From Helicoverpa zea (lineage: Eukaryota; Arthropoda; Insecta; Lepidoptera; Noctuidae), in the NCBI RefSeq assembly GCF_022581195.2, contig NC_061462.1, positions 8,928,001 through 8,992,000 of the forward strand: 64,000 nt of DNA, given 5' to 3'. How positions within the stretch are numbered: the first letter of the stretch is position 1; each line of letters opens with the position of its first letter. Made by a program: the position numbers and the translations under genes. Positions 13,201 through 26,200 of the stretch are shown piece by piece. The notes beneath the pieces are model-generated. The model was not told the DNA's origin, made no database searches, and was given only the letters and a program-made list of their open reading frames with translations.

Positions 13201-15666
13201 TTTGGTGGTCGAATACAATTTAAAGTGAAGTCGTGACTAAAATAGCTGGTACTATTACATTTTTAGACTTTATTTTTCTGGTGTTCAGTAATTATTTCTG
13301 GTTACAAAACTAAGGGTATCAAAGCATTTTATGGTGGTCATTATATTTGTTCCCCTTTTTAACCGCGGGCTCAATTTTGATGACCGTTGTTTCAAGAATT
13401 AGAATCCTAATCCGAAATTATTTTAAGCAGTATTTTATTTGTTTAATATGTATTTGTTTGAAAAGTCTTATTAAGATTGTCACAAATGGAGTATTGCACA
13501 CGATGTTCTAAATTCAAATCACATTGCCGCTCTAGAGGATAAAAACGGCTTTTGCGCTCAGATATCAAAGGGTAAAACTACTCTTTCCGAGATGGTGGGA
13601 TGAAATATATATTTTTTTCTGAATTATGTATTTAATGTTCATACATTACCAACACAATACAGTAAATATAAACTTATTATCTGCAATGAAATAAAAATAA
13701 TATTTTCTTAAAAATTCCAGATTAAAACGCTCAAAGATCCGCGTGATCCTGGGCGACCACGACCAGACGATCACGACCGAGAGCGCAGCCATCATGCGCG
13801 CTGTCACAGCCATCGTGCGCCATCGCAGCTTCGACCCTGACTCCTACAACAACGACATAGCACTCCTCAAGCTGCGCAAGCCGGTGAACTTCTCCAGGAT
13901 CATCAAGCCTGTTTGTTTGCCGCCTTCTGGTGAGTTATGGACATAGTTGCATAACTGAGAACGTAGATCTGTAGGTTACCCAATATTCTGTAAAAAATCC
14001 TTTAAAAGAGGCGAAATGTATAAAAATAATAAAAAAAAATCTTCATCTTCCATTTCTATCATAAAGTTGGTTCTAGTTATTTTATGATATGGTAGTAAGT
14101 ATTAGAAAAAGTTGAAGGAAGGTGGATCAATGAAGAACCCATCAAGTGGCTATGCTGATTAGTGTAATTCTCGTGAGAATAGAGACTAGTCTTATCACAG
14201 CATTGTTTCAGTTAGGTAAGGTCGACGATAAGTTTTAGGCACACTCCTAGACTGAAATACTGAAATTACTAAACTCTTCGACCCAGTTACCTGGACGACC
14301 CAATATCCCTAGTAATACTAGTTGTCTACTGGCTTCAGACTACCCGTAACTACTGCCAAAGATGTTCAAATAACAGTCGGGACCTACAGTTGAAAAAACA
14401 TAACGATACAAAACAAAATGGAAGTCTATGTAACAATGAATGTAATACTCCCTTCCAGGCATAGATCCATCAGGCAAGGAAGGCGTGGTGGTGGGCTGGG
14501 GCCGAACATCGGAGGGAGGACAGCTGCCTGCCATCGTGCAGGAGGTACGGGTGCCGATCCTCTCGCTCAACCAGTGCCGGGGGATGAAGTATAGGGCCTC
14601 GCGTATTACTAACAACATGGTGAGTTCAAATTTATCTATTGTAGGCTGTTGACTTGGATAATTAAAAAAAGTCGCACTAGAAAAGATAATGGTCAGAGTT
14701 ATGAAATCCCTCTTTGTGGTAATAAAAAAATTAGGAAAGATGTACGCCAAAGAAAGATCATACTTAGTTCCTGACGGCATTTTTTAAGTTTTACACGAAT
14801 ACCTAAGTACCATTTCTAAGGTCACACTCATACTGATTGCATAGGTAAAATGTCTTTTCTGGAAAAATGCTACGACTAATGTATCTAATTAAGTGGTCAA
14901 GTTATGTATAAAGTCTGCTGTTTGATTTTCAGTTATGTGCTGGCCGAGCATCGACAGATTCGTGTCAGGGCGACAGTGGTGGTCCCCTGCTCCTGCAACA
15001 GGGAGATAAATTCCAAATTGTTGGTACGTATCAATTGTGTTCCAGTTCTACCAATCCCGTTATCTTGGACACCGCATTTATAAATATGTATGACCAATGT
15101 TTTGTCATTCAAGAGAGATTTTCCACTTATCCCTAAATCTGCTTTCCACATTTTAATGATTGTTCATTAAAATTATTCTTCAGTCCAGTTTGGAGAAGTC
15201 AGTAGCAGTGCCATCTCTTAAAGTTTACTTACTACGTCAACATACCTACTTTGGTATTCCTATGTATTTGAGTGCCGCAACTTAGACAGATGGCGCTTGT
15301 GTACATTCAAGTTATTTTCAGGTTTTCATCGATCGATTATTAATTTAGCTTAAATAATTATTTCTGCCTGTAAGCCTTTTTTGATTTTTTTTTAAGGGGA
15401 TATACTCCCGAAAATCTTAAAGTTCCTCATCTCAAGATATTGTATGAGGATGTGACGTGAAGCATCAACATTTTATTCTTAAGTGTATTTTATATAGTAT
15501 CTAAATATTACTTAGGTATTATCTCGTTTTGTCCTTTTTTACAGGTATCGTGTCATGGGGTGTAGGATGCGGTCGACCCGGCTACCCGGGAGTATACACG
15601 AGGATCACTCGATACTTACCCTGGCTTAGAGCTAACTTACGAGACACCTGTCTTTGCGGCAACTAA
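1236..15666 (+). CDS. Trypsin-like secreted serine protease 1 (seven exons)
   Basis: Predicted secreted S1 (chymotrypsin-fold) endopeptidase zymogen of 327 aa. Coding exons read from GT-AG borders: 1236-1340, 7492-7624, 10663-10825, 13721-13929, 14459-14619, 14933-15023, 15545-15666. All phases fit (0,1,2,1,0,1). Residues 1-20 are a hydrophobic signal peptide. Residues 36-79 are an acidic light chain ending in NCSC, joined to ECGG. Activation should occur after R89 (IVGG at 90-93). The triad is H130 (TAAHC), D179 (NNDIALLKL) and S272 (GDSGGP). D266 predicts cleavage after Lys/Arg. The tail CLCGN ends the protein. The start at 1236 gives the best signal peptide; an in-frame ATG at 1197 lies upstream. 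Exon 1 and its 6-kb intron are the least certain part. It is the first of four tandem relatives but differs from them in the place of intron 5. Its natural substrate is unknown. Confidence 0.85.
2530..2940 (-). mobile_element. Degenerate RTE-type LINE 3' end
   Basis: The minus strand, with several frame breaks, reads GVTRIDKIRNK, then KVLSMSIDGY-like and RGRPKKR-like stretches. This is the C-terminal signature seen better preserved at 62945-63270. It is old and inactive. Confidence 0.6.
3557..3604. repeat. Perfect 19-base inverted repeat (hairpin)
   Basis: Arms 3557-3575 (GGGGGTACGTTAGAGGTAT) and 3586-3604 are exact reverse complements around a 10-base spacer. No copy was noticed elsewhere in the window. 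Confidence 0.85.
3648..3788. mobile_element. MITE family A, internally deleted copy
   Basis: Ends GGGCCCGATTCTCCTAA and its inverse, flanked on both sides by CAG. It keeps the outer parts of the 385-base copies at 21294 and 29012 but lacks about 240 internal bases. It lies in intron 1 of protease 1. Confidence 0.8.
8067..8131. repeat. Hairpin with 18-base arms
   Basis: AATATTTTGGTTTCTATGT (8067-8085) pairs with 8114-8131 with a single bulged T, around a 28-base loop. It could be an inverted-repeat relic or a hairpin precursor RNA; nothing distinguishes these. Confidence 0.7.
8789..9191. repeat. Dispersed repeat family R, copy 1
   Basis: Starts at TACAAGCTGTTGATTTGCAT and runs 403 bases with close identity to 58979-59367. 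Differences include a T-run length change and one extra CCT. No inverted-repeat ends, poly-A tail or recognisable protein was seen. Confidence 0.85.
11590..11740 (-). mobile_element. SINE remnant
   Basis: The minus strand matches the 3' half of the SINE at 21987-22358: the cagtctgttgggctgcccgg-like, gaggtcagata-like and gttgggaaaa-like segments occur in the same order, but diverged. Confidence 0.6.
12479..12850. repeat. Array of GTAAATGATCACCAAA units
   Basis: The motif occurs at about 12515, 12635, 12725 and 12745 in one direction, with related spacer text (ATTTTAATNNAAAA, TTGCTATCCTNTTTNAGT) between units. An inverted copy (TTGGTGATCATTTACTAAA) lies at about 13183. It resembles the repetitive body of a non-autonomous element; no family was assigned. 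Confidence 0.65.
12946..13068 (-). mobile_element. Truncated RTE-type LINE 3' tail
   Basis: The minus strand ends with CGCCGACCCCAAGTAAAATT, GGGAACAGGGCTGG and (AAG)n, nearly identical to the tail at about 63225-63330. Only about 120 bases remain. Confidence 0.75.
14285..14400 (-). mobile_element. SINE remnant in intron 4 of protease 1
   Basis: The minus strand carries aactgtaggtcccg, gggtagtc and cccagttacc-type segments of the SINE at 21987-22358. No intact head or tail. Confidence 0.6.
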
Positions 15667-15801
15667 TTAATGTCACAAGCAAAAGAACACGCTGAACAAT
15701 GTCCTTTTACTGGAATACAAATCGAATAACTGATATTTCCAAATTATTAGGCTACATATTTTTTATTTATTTAACACGCAAATAATGATTAGATCTTAAC
15801 C

Positions 15802-16336
15802 GTCTTACCACAAAAACTTTTAAACGTCAGTTTAAGCCTTGTCTAAAAAAATGTCAAATTATGACGTTGACATGATGATGATGATGATGATGTCCTCCTA
15901 GCCGATTATCGGCTACGGCGGCTGTTCTCATGTAAGGAGATTAGCCAACTACGCAGGACATATTATAGTGCACGAGCATTTGCGCAGACACAGGTGCACT
16001 CACTATTCCTTAACTCTCATAGCCCGATGGGACGGTAATCCGACACGACCGGAGAGAGATCAGGCGCAGGACCGACATTTACGTGCTCTCCGATGCACGG
16101 GTGTATCAATCACCAGCTTCCAGGCTCCGGGCTGCTTTGTGAAAGTCTTCTAAAACCCACAAAGCGATTTCGGCCCGACTCGGGAATCGAACCCGAGACC
16201 TCATGCTCAGCAGCCGCACTAGCGACAGCTAGACCAACGAGGCAGACGAGACGTTGACATATGGCTCATTTTGCAGCCACAATTTTTTTAGACAGGTGTA
16301 AATCAGGTGTTTAAGTTTTTGTAGTAAGGCCATAAT
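15802..16336. mobile_element. MITE family B, split by a SINE
   Basis: Inverted ends CTTACCACAAAAACTTTTAA and GTTTTTGTAGTAAGGCC bound the element. Relatives lie at about 36484-36622 and 54820-54953. The SINE at 15874-16249 sits inside it. Located just after the stop codon of protease 1, possibly in its 3' UTR. Confidence 0.75.
15874..16249 (-). mobile_element. tRNA-derived SINE with 11-base target duplication
   Basis: On the minus strand it starts GTCTGCCTCGTTGGTCTAGC, has a B-box-like GGTTCGATTCC about 50 bases on, and ends in a (CAT)n run. GACGTTGACAT flanks it at 15863-15873 and 16250-16260. A relative of the host element at 36543 shows the uninterrupted target. Confidence 0.9.
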
Positions 16337-16523
16337 AGTTTAGGAATGTTTATTGTACATACACAAATCGACATTTAATTTATAAGTCTAAATAGCTAGA
16401 CTAACGTTATTTTATTAATGCTATTTGTACATATTGTACCTATAAATAATAATTTAAGTGCCAAGTTATTATAATTAAGTTATTATAATTATGTTCAAAT
16501 GTAATGAGTACCTAACATTCACT

Positions 16524-16529
16524 AATAAA
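16524..16529 (+). terminator. Possible polyadenylation signal of protease 1
   Basis: AATAAA about 860 bases after the stop of protease 1, beyond a SINE-in-MITE insertion. It is the clearest hexamer noted downstream, but a nearer variant signal cannot be excluded. Confidence 0.35.
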
Positions 16530-19500
16530 TATAATTTAGTGTCAACAAGAGCCAAATCTGAAATAATACTCTTAGTTTAGAAGTTCCATATAGATGTTAC
16601 AAGATTTTAGATACGATAGAATAGTTTCGATATCAAAACTTTGCTGTCGTAATAATCATATAGGCACTTATTATTCACAATGAAAATGCAAAATTCATAT
16701 CTAAAAATAGAATTGTAACAAATAATGGAGTATGTAATTTAATTCTCATGGAAAAAATGAGGATTATTTCATGATCGATATTAGATTGCCAGTAGGCTGT
16801 AGCAAATTAGAGAAAATAATATCATTCAATTGAGTCCTTGGTCTCAATTGATTCCGAGATAATTAAGATCCCAAAATAAGTGTTTCAAAATAGCCTTCTC
16901 ATTTAAAAATACCTCTGTTTCATGTTCTTTAGTCTATAGCTCTTTATGTTAGAACTTTTTTATACCTCCTATAGCTAAACTTAGGTAGTACCCATATTCA
17001 GTAAATAATGGTTCTCATCTTTAATCATTTATTAACAAATCATTTTCTGTTTTCATTAGGCTATAAACTTATGTTAAAAAATGATATTTAATACATCGCG
17101 TGCCAAACGTAAGTGTATCAAAATATCGCATTTTGTGACAAAGTCATGACATTTATTAACACTATTTTTAATTACTTTAAGGCCCAAATACATGGCAACA
17201 TAAACTTCAGTTTTCTTAAAACAACTGTTTACTATGAATTTTCACGTTCAGTTTTCAAAGTAGTAAACATTTGTTTTAAGAGAAACAGGCGTTTATGTAG
17301 TTGATGAAAAGGGACCTAAATTAACTTGTTTTATTAATCGTAAGTTAAATTACTTCGGACAGGCCGGTGGTGCAGATTACCATTAGAAATTAAGACGTTA
17401 TTGCTTTAGTGTTTATTGTACTTTTTTGTACATAATGTTCTATTTTTATGAATAATTTAATTTTGTAATAATCGATTTGTTAAAAATAATTATTAGTCCT
17501 AAAGTGTTATCTTTACTTTGTTCCCAGAAAAAGACAAAATATTACCAATTTAGTTTTTGTTCTGACTTGGTTTCCATTCAATTGCAAAAATTCTTGTTTT
17601 TTTTTTCATTCTGAAAGATATTGTATTTCACCATACTTAACGCCAGAAAAAAAATCACGCGTAGCTATACTCTGAGACAAAAAACGCAGTTTATTTTTAA
17701 TTTTTGTTGGAAACTTTCGTATTCACATGTTTCGTTCGAACTCTGCTCAAATCCGTGATGTGAATGTGTCAAGTGAACAGTGAAAGGATAACATCGAAGG
17801 AGATGAATGTTTTTGTTTTTAAAGATTTATTTCTAGTTGTCTTTCGAAAACGTGTTACACCTACTTTTGTTTTTGGAGAGGCGCCAGTGATTTTGCGTCT
17901 TAATTTTTCCTCCTTGATAATTTCTAAACTGCCAGCATTAGAAGCCAACTGTATGATTCACATTTAATAGATGACATATTTGTTTTTTTTTTGCAGAAGT
18001 GTTTTTTCTTACTTATTAATGTTATTATAGTTCTTAGGAATCAATGCTCTTTAGGCTACATCTGTGATCGCTATCACGATAAAATTGTTGTTGTTATAAA
18101 TAATTTATTTTAACGTTATAATCCCTACTTTAAGTTAGTTAATAAAACATCTAAAATACAAATTATTTCTTAATTACTAATTTAATTAACTTATTAATAA
18201 CTTGTGACATGTGATTTTAAATTTTGCAAAGATGTTACTACACTTTAATTGTTATCGAGGTGCTCTTATACATTAAACAGATTTAAAAAATGTTTATGAC
18301 TTTATTTTTGACCGTCATCTTTTTACTGTAGGGTCCAAAATTTTATTACAAAGTCGTGATATTTATGTGATGAGGTGAAGATCTTAAAGGTTGTATTAAG
18401 GAAAAACACGAGCTTTTGGGGATTTATACCTTCATATAAGCGGTTTGAGAGACAAACAACAATTATAAATTCTTCGCTTGATTCTTAAATTCGCGTATCC
18501 CTAATTTCACAGATAATCTTAACCGCAAAAGCTTTTTAGCTCTTGTGATTCATCACAACAAGAAATACAGGTGCCCTCTAGGTACGAGTATGTAGGTACA
18601 TAATACATTGATTCGGAGAATCTGCTCAGATGACAAGCTTTATTTCTCTCTACAAACTCGTTGTCATAAAAGCTAAAACAAGAAGCCTAAATCATGTTTC
18701 AAGGGGTGTTCTCGAAAGCAACTTTTTAGAACTGCGTTAAAATCCAACTCATTGGCATAATTAAGCCTCTTTAGATGTACGCCTTGCCGGTGAATGTGCA
18801 AAAAGACAGCGGACCATTGTGACGCGGTTCGAAAGTGACACTTTCGCTGCAAGCCAACCCGTCGGCGCCGAAACCGTCTCATGTGTCCATCTCCTTTATC
18901 ACTTGCTGAATGTCTTGATTACCTACTGATATTGTTTTTATAAGACTTTATACAGAAGGGAATGTGTTATGGCTTTGGTCATATTGCAAGTATTTTATAT
19001 CTACACCTTCGCTCAAAATAAATATTGGACGGAAGACGATCTAATCTTCAAAATTTCGGAACGTAGATCTTGACTGATGCAAAGTGTTGTATTTTCGAAT
19101 TAGGGACTTAATAGAAAACTAAAATTTTCTTTCAGGTACTTTTATTTACCGCTGAAGCTGCTACATACAGTTTTGATAAGCTGAAGAGAGCCAAGATTTT
19201 TTTTTCTGACGACAAATGTACCTACCTAATTAAAATGGCACTATTTCTAAATTGTTCATTCAAAAAAGCGCTCTGGTAACAAATATACCCGTTTACCATT
19301 AAAGTCTCGATGCCTGAAGGTAATTGATTGAACTTTGCATTCGTTAACAAGTGTGGAATAATAAGAATGAACATTAGCAAAATGCTACCTCCTTTGATTA
19401 GAAACTTCTTTTGGATCCTGGTACAGACAGGTAACAATTTTTGAGCACGACATTTAAGTTACAGGCTGTGAAGACTAGAAATAGAAGAAAGCTAAATAAA

Positions 19501-20276
19501 TAAATAAATTCACGATTGAAAAATAAATGTTTTTTTAATTATAGATAAATGGTTTACTCCCAGAACGCCCATCCCACAGTTATGGGTAGGTAGTTTTGCG
19601 GGAAGACTTGGCGCTGAAAGATCCAGTCATAAAAATTGTGTAAATGTTTGAACATATTATAATAATATAACATACATTATTAATTACTTTTGTTTAAGCA
19701 TTACCAGTTAATTAGAGCACGTAGGTTTTTCCCAAGTCACTTAGGACCATCTACGCTTGACGCGAAACAAACGAGTAGGTAGGTGTGTCATAAAGTGTCA
19801 GTCATCCCTTAAATGAATTTGAATTATGGATTCCATTAACACTTAAAATAAGATTTATCAAAACACATCGTGACAAGACAATAAAAGGTGGGAGACCTTA
19901 CTGCCCAGGATATATTTACAATCTTAAGTTGATTTTCCACACAGTTCTACGTAGTTTCAAGTTGGAGCGCTACAGGCTTTTTGTAACTGGCAGGTTCTGT
20001 TCCAAATTGCGTTATCGTTCTGACATTGCCTGATTTGTTTGCTATCGTGTGAAATAAGCATAATGATGCTATTGGACTAGTGGGGTATGAGTTGACGTAT
20101 CCAAAACACGTCCGTTGTTTGACCACGACCGTGGACGCATCTCAGTGTGTGTCCGTAGTGAGCGCGCGCGACAACTTCACCAACCCAATACCATGCGCCA
20201 GCTGAGCGCCAAAATCTGAATTCGAATTTAGAATTTTTTCTTTTTTTTCTGTTTATTTTTTAAAACCAGATTCAGA
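16530..20276. other. Intergenic region between proteases 1 and 2
   Basis: About 3.7 kb of AT-rich DNA without a gene that could be supported. Open frames at 17764-17967 and 18673-18882 show no family motif. Bases 20090-20220 just upstream of protease 2 are GC-richer, with ATCTCAGTGTG at about 20139, a possible arthropod initiator. Confidence 0.55.
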
Positions 20277-23200
20277 ATGTGGAAGTGTTTATTTATTGTG
20301 GTGATTGTGGCATTGACTTTCACTTGCTCTGAGGTTGGTAGCATTTTTTACTTTCGTTTGAATCTTGATCATAAAAATGTCCTGAGACTTTTATCCTTTG
20401 GTATCTGTTAACGACCAATTAGTGGTCCAAAAAATGATCCATATTACTGTCTTGTTGGCCAAAATTAATTAATTCTGAATTTACATGCTTTCTTTCCTGC
20501 ATATTTATAGCTTGTATAAGTAGATTAAGCAAGATTTTGGCTATTCTAGACACGACACCAATATAAATGCTTAATTATAAAACCTGTTGTAAAATGTTTG
20601 TTTACAACTGTAAATATAAAGATAGACATGTATTAAGGCTTGTTAGTAGATTTCCGTCATTCGCAAATACCTAACTGTTATTGAGTGAAAGGTTAGCAAA
20701 AACTATCTCCGAAGTAGTAAGAAGCTATCTTTTTGAAAGTCTGATTCTTCATTCTTCTCATTCATGGATTCTACACGAATGAAAAAAGAAAGTTTGATGA
20801 TGCTGAAAGCGTTTTCCCGCCAATAGTAACTAGATCATAGCAAAATTCATTTCGACCTTCTAATCTAAAACGTCCTTTGCTTTGCGATTTTCTCATAAAG
20901 TAATTAGTTTAATTAATTATCCAGTGGCTATTTATCTGACATGTGAAACTACTTTTCATGACAATTTAATTTTAAATTACTGTACTTACAGTTTCTCTTA
21001 GGTGCATTACAGTAATAATGGGTAAACAAATAGTTCAAGTATAGACTGTAAACAAATTAGAACAGTGTTGTAACAACTCGTAAGTAGACTATAATTATGA
21101 CTGGACCTATTTTCCAATGAAAATATCGCAATAACAAGTTGTTTTGAAAACTGTTCACGAAAGTAGGTAAATTATCCAACATAGAATTAGCTAAGTTTAG
21201 GAATCGTAAGACACACCTCATTTTTCAGTCGTTGATTGAAGAATATTGTTGTCTCCTGATATAATATCTATTGCAAGACCTGTTCGTAAACAGGGGCCCG
21301 ATTCTCCTAATTTTACTTAAGCGGCATTCGATTCACATTCGACTGCGATCCAATCACGACTCGATTACGATTGAAGCGTATGTGGCATTCCGCTATTTTT
21401 TCTTTGAAATAAACGTTTTTATCCTTTTCTGTCATTCAATAATGAATCATTTTGTCTGCAAATGATTTACGATTGCAATATGATTGTAGAACAAACTAAC
21501 GTTTAGACCAAAATCACCAAAACAGCAGACCAATCGCAAACCAATCGAATATCGTTGGAATGCGATTGGTCTTATATTAGTAGCAGAATGCCCGATATGG
21601 TTAAAACTACTATTGCGATCATATTGCGATTCGATTTCTATTCAATTTTGACATTATTAACTTAGGAGAATCGGGCCCCAGTACTCCCTAAAGGTAGAAA
21701 CAAACCTCCATTCCTGGAAATATTAATGAATCTCTTTATCTTTAACACAGGGCGATGTAGTCCAGGATACGAGAGGATTGTACACGAAGAATGTCTTCGG
21801 CGGCTTATGGGGCAACCGGCCGCCGCTGATAGAAGCCAACCAACCCAGGACCACGTGTTCTTGCAGTTAGTATGCACATCATATTATGGAGTGACTAATT
21901 TAGCAGGAATATGGAGTACATAGTTGGAACAAAATGATAAACACTAAGTTATTAACTCAATTTTTTTTTATTACAATGGTCATTCGTGGTGGCCTAGTGG
22001 GTAAAGGACCAACCTCTCAAGTAGGAGGGCGCGGGTTCGATCCCAGGTCAGGCAAGTACCAATGCAACTTTTCTAAGTTTGTATGTACTTTCTAAATATA
22101 TCTTAGACACCATTGACTGTGTTTCGGATGGCACGTTAAACTGTAGGTCCCGGCTGTCATTGAACATCCTTGGCAGTCGTTACGGGTAGTCAGTAGCCAG
22201 TAAGTCTGACACCAGTCTAACCAAGGGGTATCGAGTTGCCCGGGTAACTGGGTTGAGGAGGTCAGATAGGCAGTCGCTTCTTGTAAAGCACTGGTACTCA
22301 GCTGAATCCGGTTAGACTGGAAGCCGACCCCAATATGATTGGGAAAAAGGCTCGGAGGATGGTCATTCGCAACTTTTCAGTATAAATAGCTTCTACCCTA
22401 GCTAACTAGCTAAGCCTAAGATATGATATTACTGAAAATTTAAGGTTTTGTATACCTGATGATTTTCTGCTGCACTCATGACAAACCCCAGTCGGAATAA
22501 AATTTATTAGATTATATTAGCGTCGATATTAGATTTAGAATTGACTAATACCTTGGGCAATGTAGGTTAATAAGTGAACAGTTCAAGGAAGCATTGAAAG
22601 TACATAAATAAGTTTAACAAATGGGTCAATGTTTTGATTAGGGGGAAATGGGTATTTTGCTGTGACTCACAACGAGAAAGGATACCTGCATTGGCATACC
22701 TAAATGCATACAAAATAAACAATGAATACATTGAAGGACGAAAGGATTTCAAGTTAGATGAAGCATCTTTGAAAATAATCGATTAGTAATTCTAGTATCC
22801 TTGCTTATGAAGACCATGCCTTAGCCATAGCATGGCGCAAAATTATGTTTCGTCTTGTGCCCATGAAACGAGAATAAGATCATGTTCTAGGTCGTAGATC
22901 ATTCTATGTATGTTTTCTATGATTGTTGGTCATTATTTCATTGATCTTGAATCCTCTGAGAATTTTTAGTTCTAAAGTCCTCCCTAATGAATATTTACAG
23001 AATGTGGCGAAAGGAATGAGGTGTCGCGTATCGTGGGCGGTGATGAGGCTGGCATCAACGAGTTCCCCTGGATGGCTCGTCTGTCCTACTTCAAGCGGTT
23101 CTACTGCGGGGGGATGCTCATCAATGATAGATATGTGCTCACAGCCGCACATTGTGTTAAAGGGTAAGGAGGTTTTACTTTAAACATTAAGATGGGCGTT

Positions 23201-26200
23201 TAGGCAGGTGAACCCGGTTGTCATTTGTTGTTTAACAGTACCTATAGAAGATTTGACAGTGGCAACCAGGGTATGCAGATGATTTTAGGTTTCTACCTGC
23301 TTAGAAAAGAAACGAGCTCTCGTGTATGAAATGGTAACAGGAATGAGATCAACGCATAGGTAATACCTCTTCTTAGTAGTTGATTTTCTTTCAGAAAAAT
23401 GTATTTATCTGGCTCAATAATTTCCTGCACGGGCTAAAATTATAAAAGGAAATCGAAATGGAGTTGTTATTAAAATCCTATTAAACGTTATTAATAGAAA
23501 TAAACTTTATAATTTTTCCATTCTAAGCCTAGCAGTTTATAGAAATAGCTAATTTTTATGTGCCATGTGTCTATAGTTGGCGCGGAAGCGTGAAAATAAG
23601 TGTTTGTTCAACAAACCACTTCACAGGGTGTTGACTCCAAACACTACCTACGAGATCAATCTTCTATGCGCAAATAAGTAAATCCATGAAAAATTATAAA
23701 AACTCCGATGCCTATTGGGAAGTTCCTGTAATTAAGGCTAATAGAAGCAATATCGTGACGTAAATAATGACAAACAAATCAACAAAGGAATTATTTAAAA
23801 GGCTATTGGCATATAAAGAAGTAGGTTAATGACACTATAACGATAATGAACGATATTAACAAAATATTAGCAGGTACCATTCCAGAACATTTTGTCTTTG
23901 TTTATGAACTGGATCTAATTTACGAAGTTTAATACCTGCTAATAAAAATAAGATCATGTCTTTCCGAAGTTCTAATTGCTCTGAGTATGTTTTATGACTA
24001 ATAACGACGTATCAAACTGCAGATGACATCGTTAATCATTAAATACGAGTCCGATAACCTAAGAATTGGCAAACAAGTCCAAAATAAATTCATGCCACAA
24101 AATTGTGAATACCAATCAGTATCGATAAGTACGTTCACCTTGAAACCGGCCCAGGAGCAGGCTCCAAACTCAAAGTTCATTATCCTCGATAAATGACCAT
24201 TTTAGGCGGTTTGTGGACTTTTTGTTTAGCTCTCGTCGGCTTCATCTCTTCAGGTATGGAACGCGTTTGAAATCCGAAATCGCAGTATCGGGGAGTTCAA
24301 AAGGTGTCCACTTGTCTCGGTGGTTGTATTGTTCTATGACAGTAGCGGAGTCTAATGTACGCAAGTGAAAGCGTTATTGAGGGACATTAATAGTATTCAT
24401 GACCGTGGCCCGCCAAAACACTGAGCGTCACTTTCGCTCAACGTGGACACAAACTTCACTTGCTAGTGTTGGTCGAACAATTGACATCGAAAAGAAACAA
24501 TTGATTACACAATAGATGCTTGTCAACTGAATTAATTAACTGTCATGGTTACAGAACTTTTGAGTTTTTATGAGAATCTATGCGAAAGTTGGAAGAACGT
24601 GCTCGTGAAAGTAGAGATCTCTATTGACTTGATGGCAAAATAGAGAGTTCTTTTGCGACTTGTCAAAGTACTTAGGTACTCTCGTCTGTTGCATGATAAA
24701 AATAATATATAGGTAATCCGGACATAAAGGAAAAAAATGTAGAACCCTTGTTCTTAGTCTTCTAAAATTCCATTCCTGAAAGAATGAGTAGGTAGTAATT
24801 GCGATGAACAAAAGAAGCACCCAAATCACGAGATCGTGAACTCTCAAAACTTAAATCACTGAATCATTGTTGTTAAGGCATCATTGTCAACCTACAATGT
24901 TTTTAATCTTGGGATTGAGTGAGTCATTTTTGTTTTTTGGCTTAAAAACTCAGGATCCTAATTTGCAACCAATTTATGGCTTTGTTTATTTAAAATGCAA
25001 ATTATGCGAACTAAATCATAAAATGTGATCTACATATTCATTCGTTGATTGTTGACGCTACAGGGAATTACTAGTATTAGGTACTATTGCAAGTGAACAA
25101 AAAGCAAACTTTTGAATGATGAAACTGTGATAAATATGCAGAAAACACCAACTGCAATTTTGCAACAGTGGGGGTTAAAATTGAATGACAGCACAACATA
25201 GGTTTAATAGAGCACTACGCTAATCTCGATCTGAAGCTGTGTCACGAGATAGTCGAACAACAATGGGAACTCAATGAAACATGATTTCCCAAATCCAGCC
25301 AGATGATAAAACTGAGACGATGAAGGCAAAATCCCAAATAAGCTTTGATCCTCACTAATTCCTTATGTTTTCTATCATTTTATTATTAAATGTTTCAGAT
25401 TCATGTGGTTCATGATCAAAGTGACCTTCGGAGAGCATAACCGGTGCAACGCCACTTCTCGGCCCGAGACTCGGTTTGTGCTGCGAGCCATCGCCAACAA
25501 GTTCAGCCTCACCAACTTCGACAATGATATAGCTCTGCTCCGCCTGAACGAGAGAGTTCCCATTTCGGAGACCATCAAGCCGATCTGTTTGCCTACGAAC
25601 AACCGTAAGTTTTCAATGTACACGGAATTTTTGAGATTGCTCATTTTACTACTCCAATCCGGGATTCAGGATCAAAGAAAATAGGGTCTAGGATTTGTTT
25701 TTGATTTCTTTCGTGGTGGAAGGTGTAGAGTCAGGAGTTCATTTATTTTTAGTCATTTTGTGTATGAGCTGAAATTCACTTTATCTCTTCTTAGAACTTT
25801 TGGGAGTTTTAAATTGAGAACTTGAACTCGGTAATATCTGCAAAACATATTGATTTCTGACACTTACGCGAATATTAGACATTTAAATAAAACTACTTTT
25901 ACGGATTTTATCGCGTTATATTAATATTATTTAATCCCGACGTTTCGGATCCTTTACAGCATCCATGGTCACGGGCAGACTAAGGTGTTGGTCGTCTTGA
26001 TATATTAGTTACAAACAGCTACCCTACATTTTGTTGATTATTATTGACAATCCGATTCACGCAAAACGAGCTCACTGTATCCATAGGTCGAGCAGTTGTA
26101 GGCTTGGATTTTGATTTAATAGTTTCTATGATGGGATTCCAAGCAGGTGGTATGCACCAGCCATCTTCTCTATTGAAATTTGGATGTTTTTTAATTTCAA

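Larger units (their letters stand above)
10826..13720 (+). other. Intron 3 of protease 1
   Basis: A 2.9-kb intron. It contains a SINE remnant (about 11590-11740), an array of GTAAATGATCACCAAA motifs (12479-12850) and an RTE-type 3' tail (about 12946-13068). The rest is AT-rich with no features recognised. Confidence 0.6.

Noticed and set aside
15874..16249. tRNA gene from A- and B-box-like sequences
   Set aside because: The head cannot complete a cloverleaf, and the body, (CAT)n tail and target duplication show a SINE.
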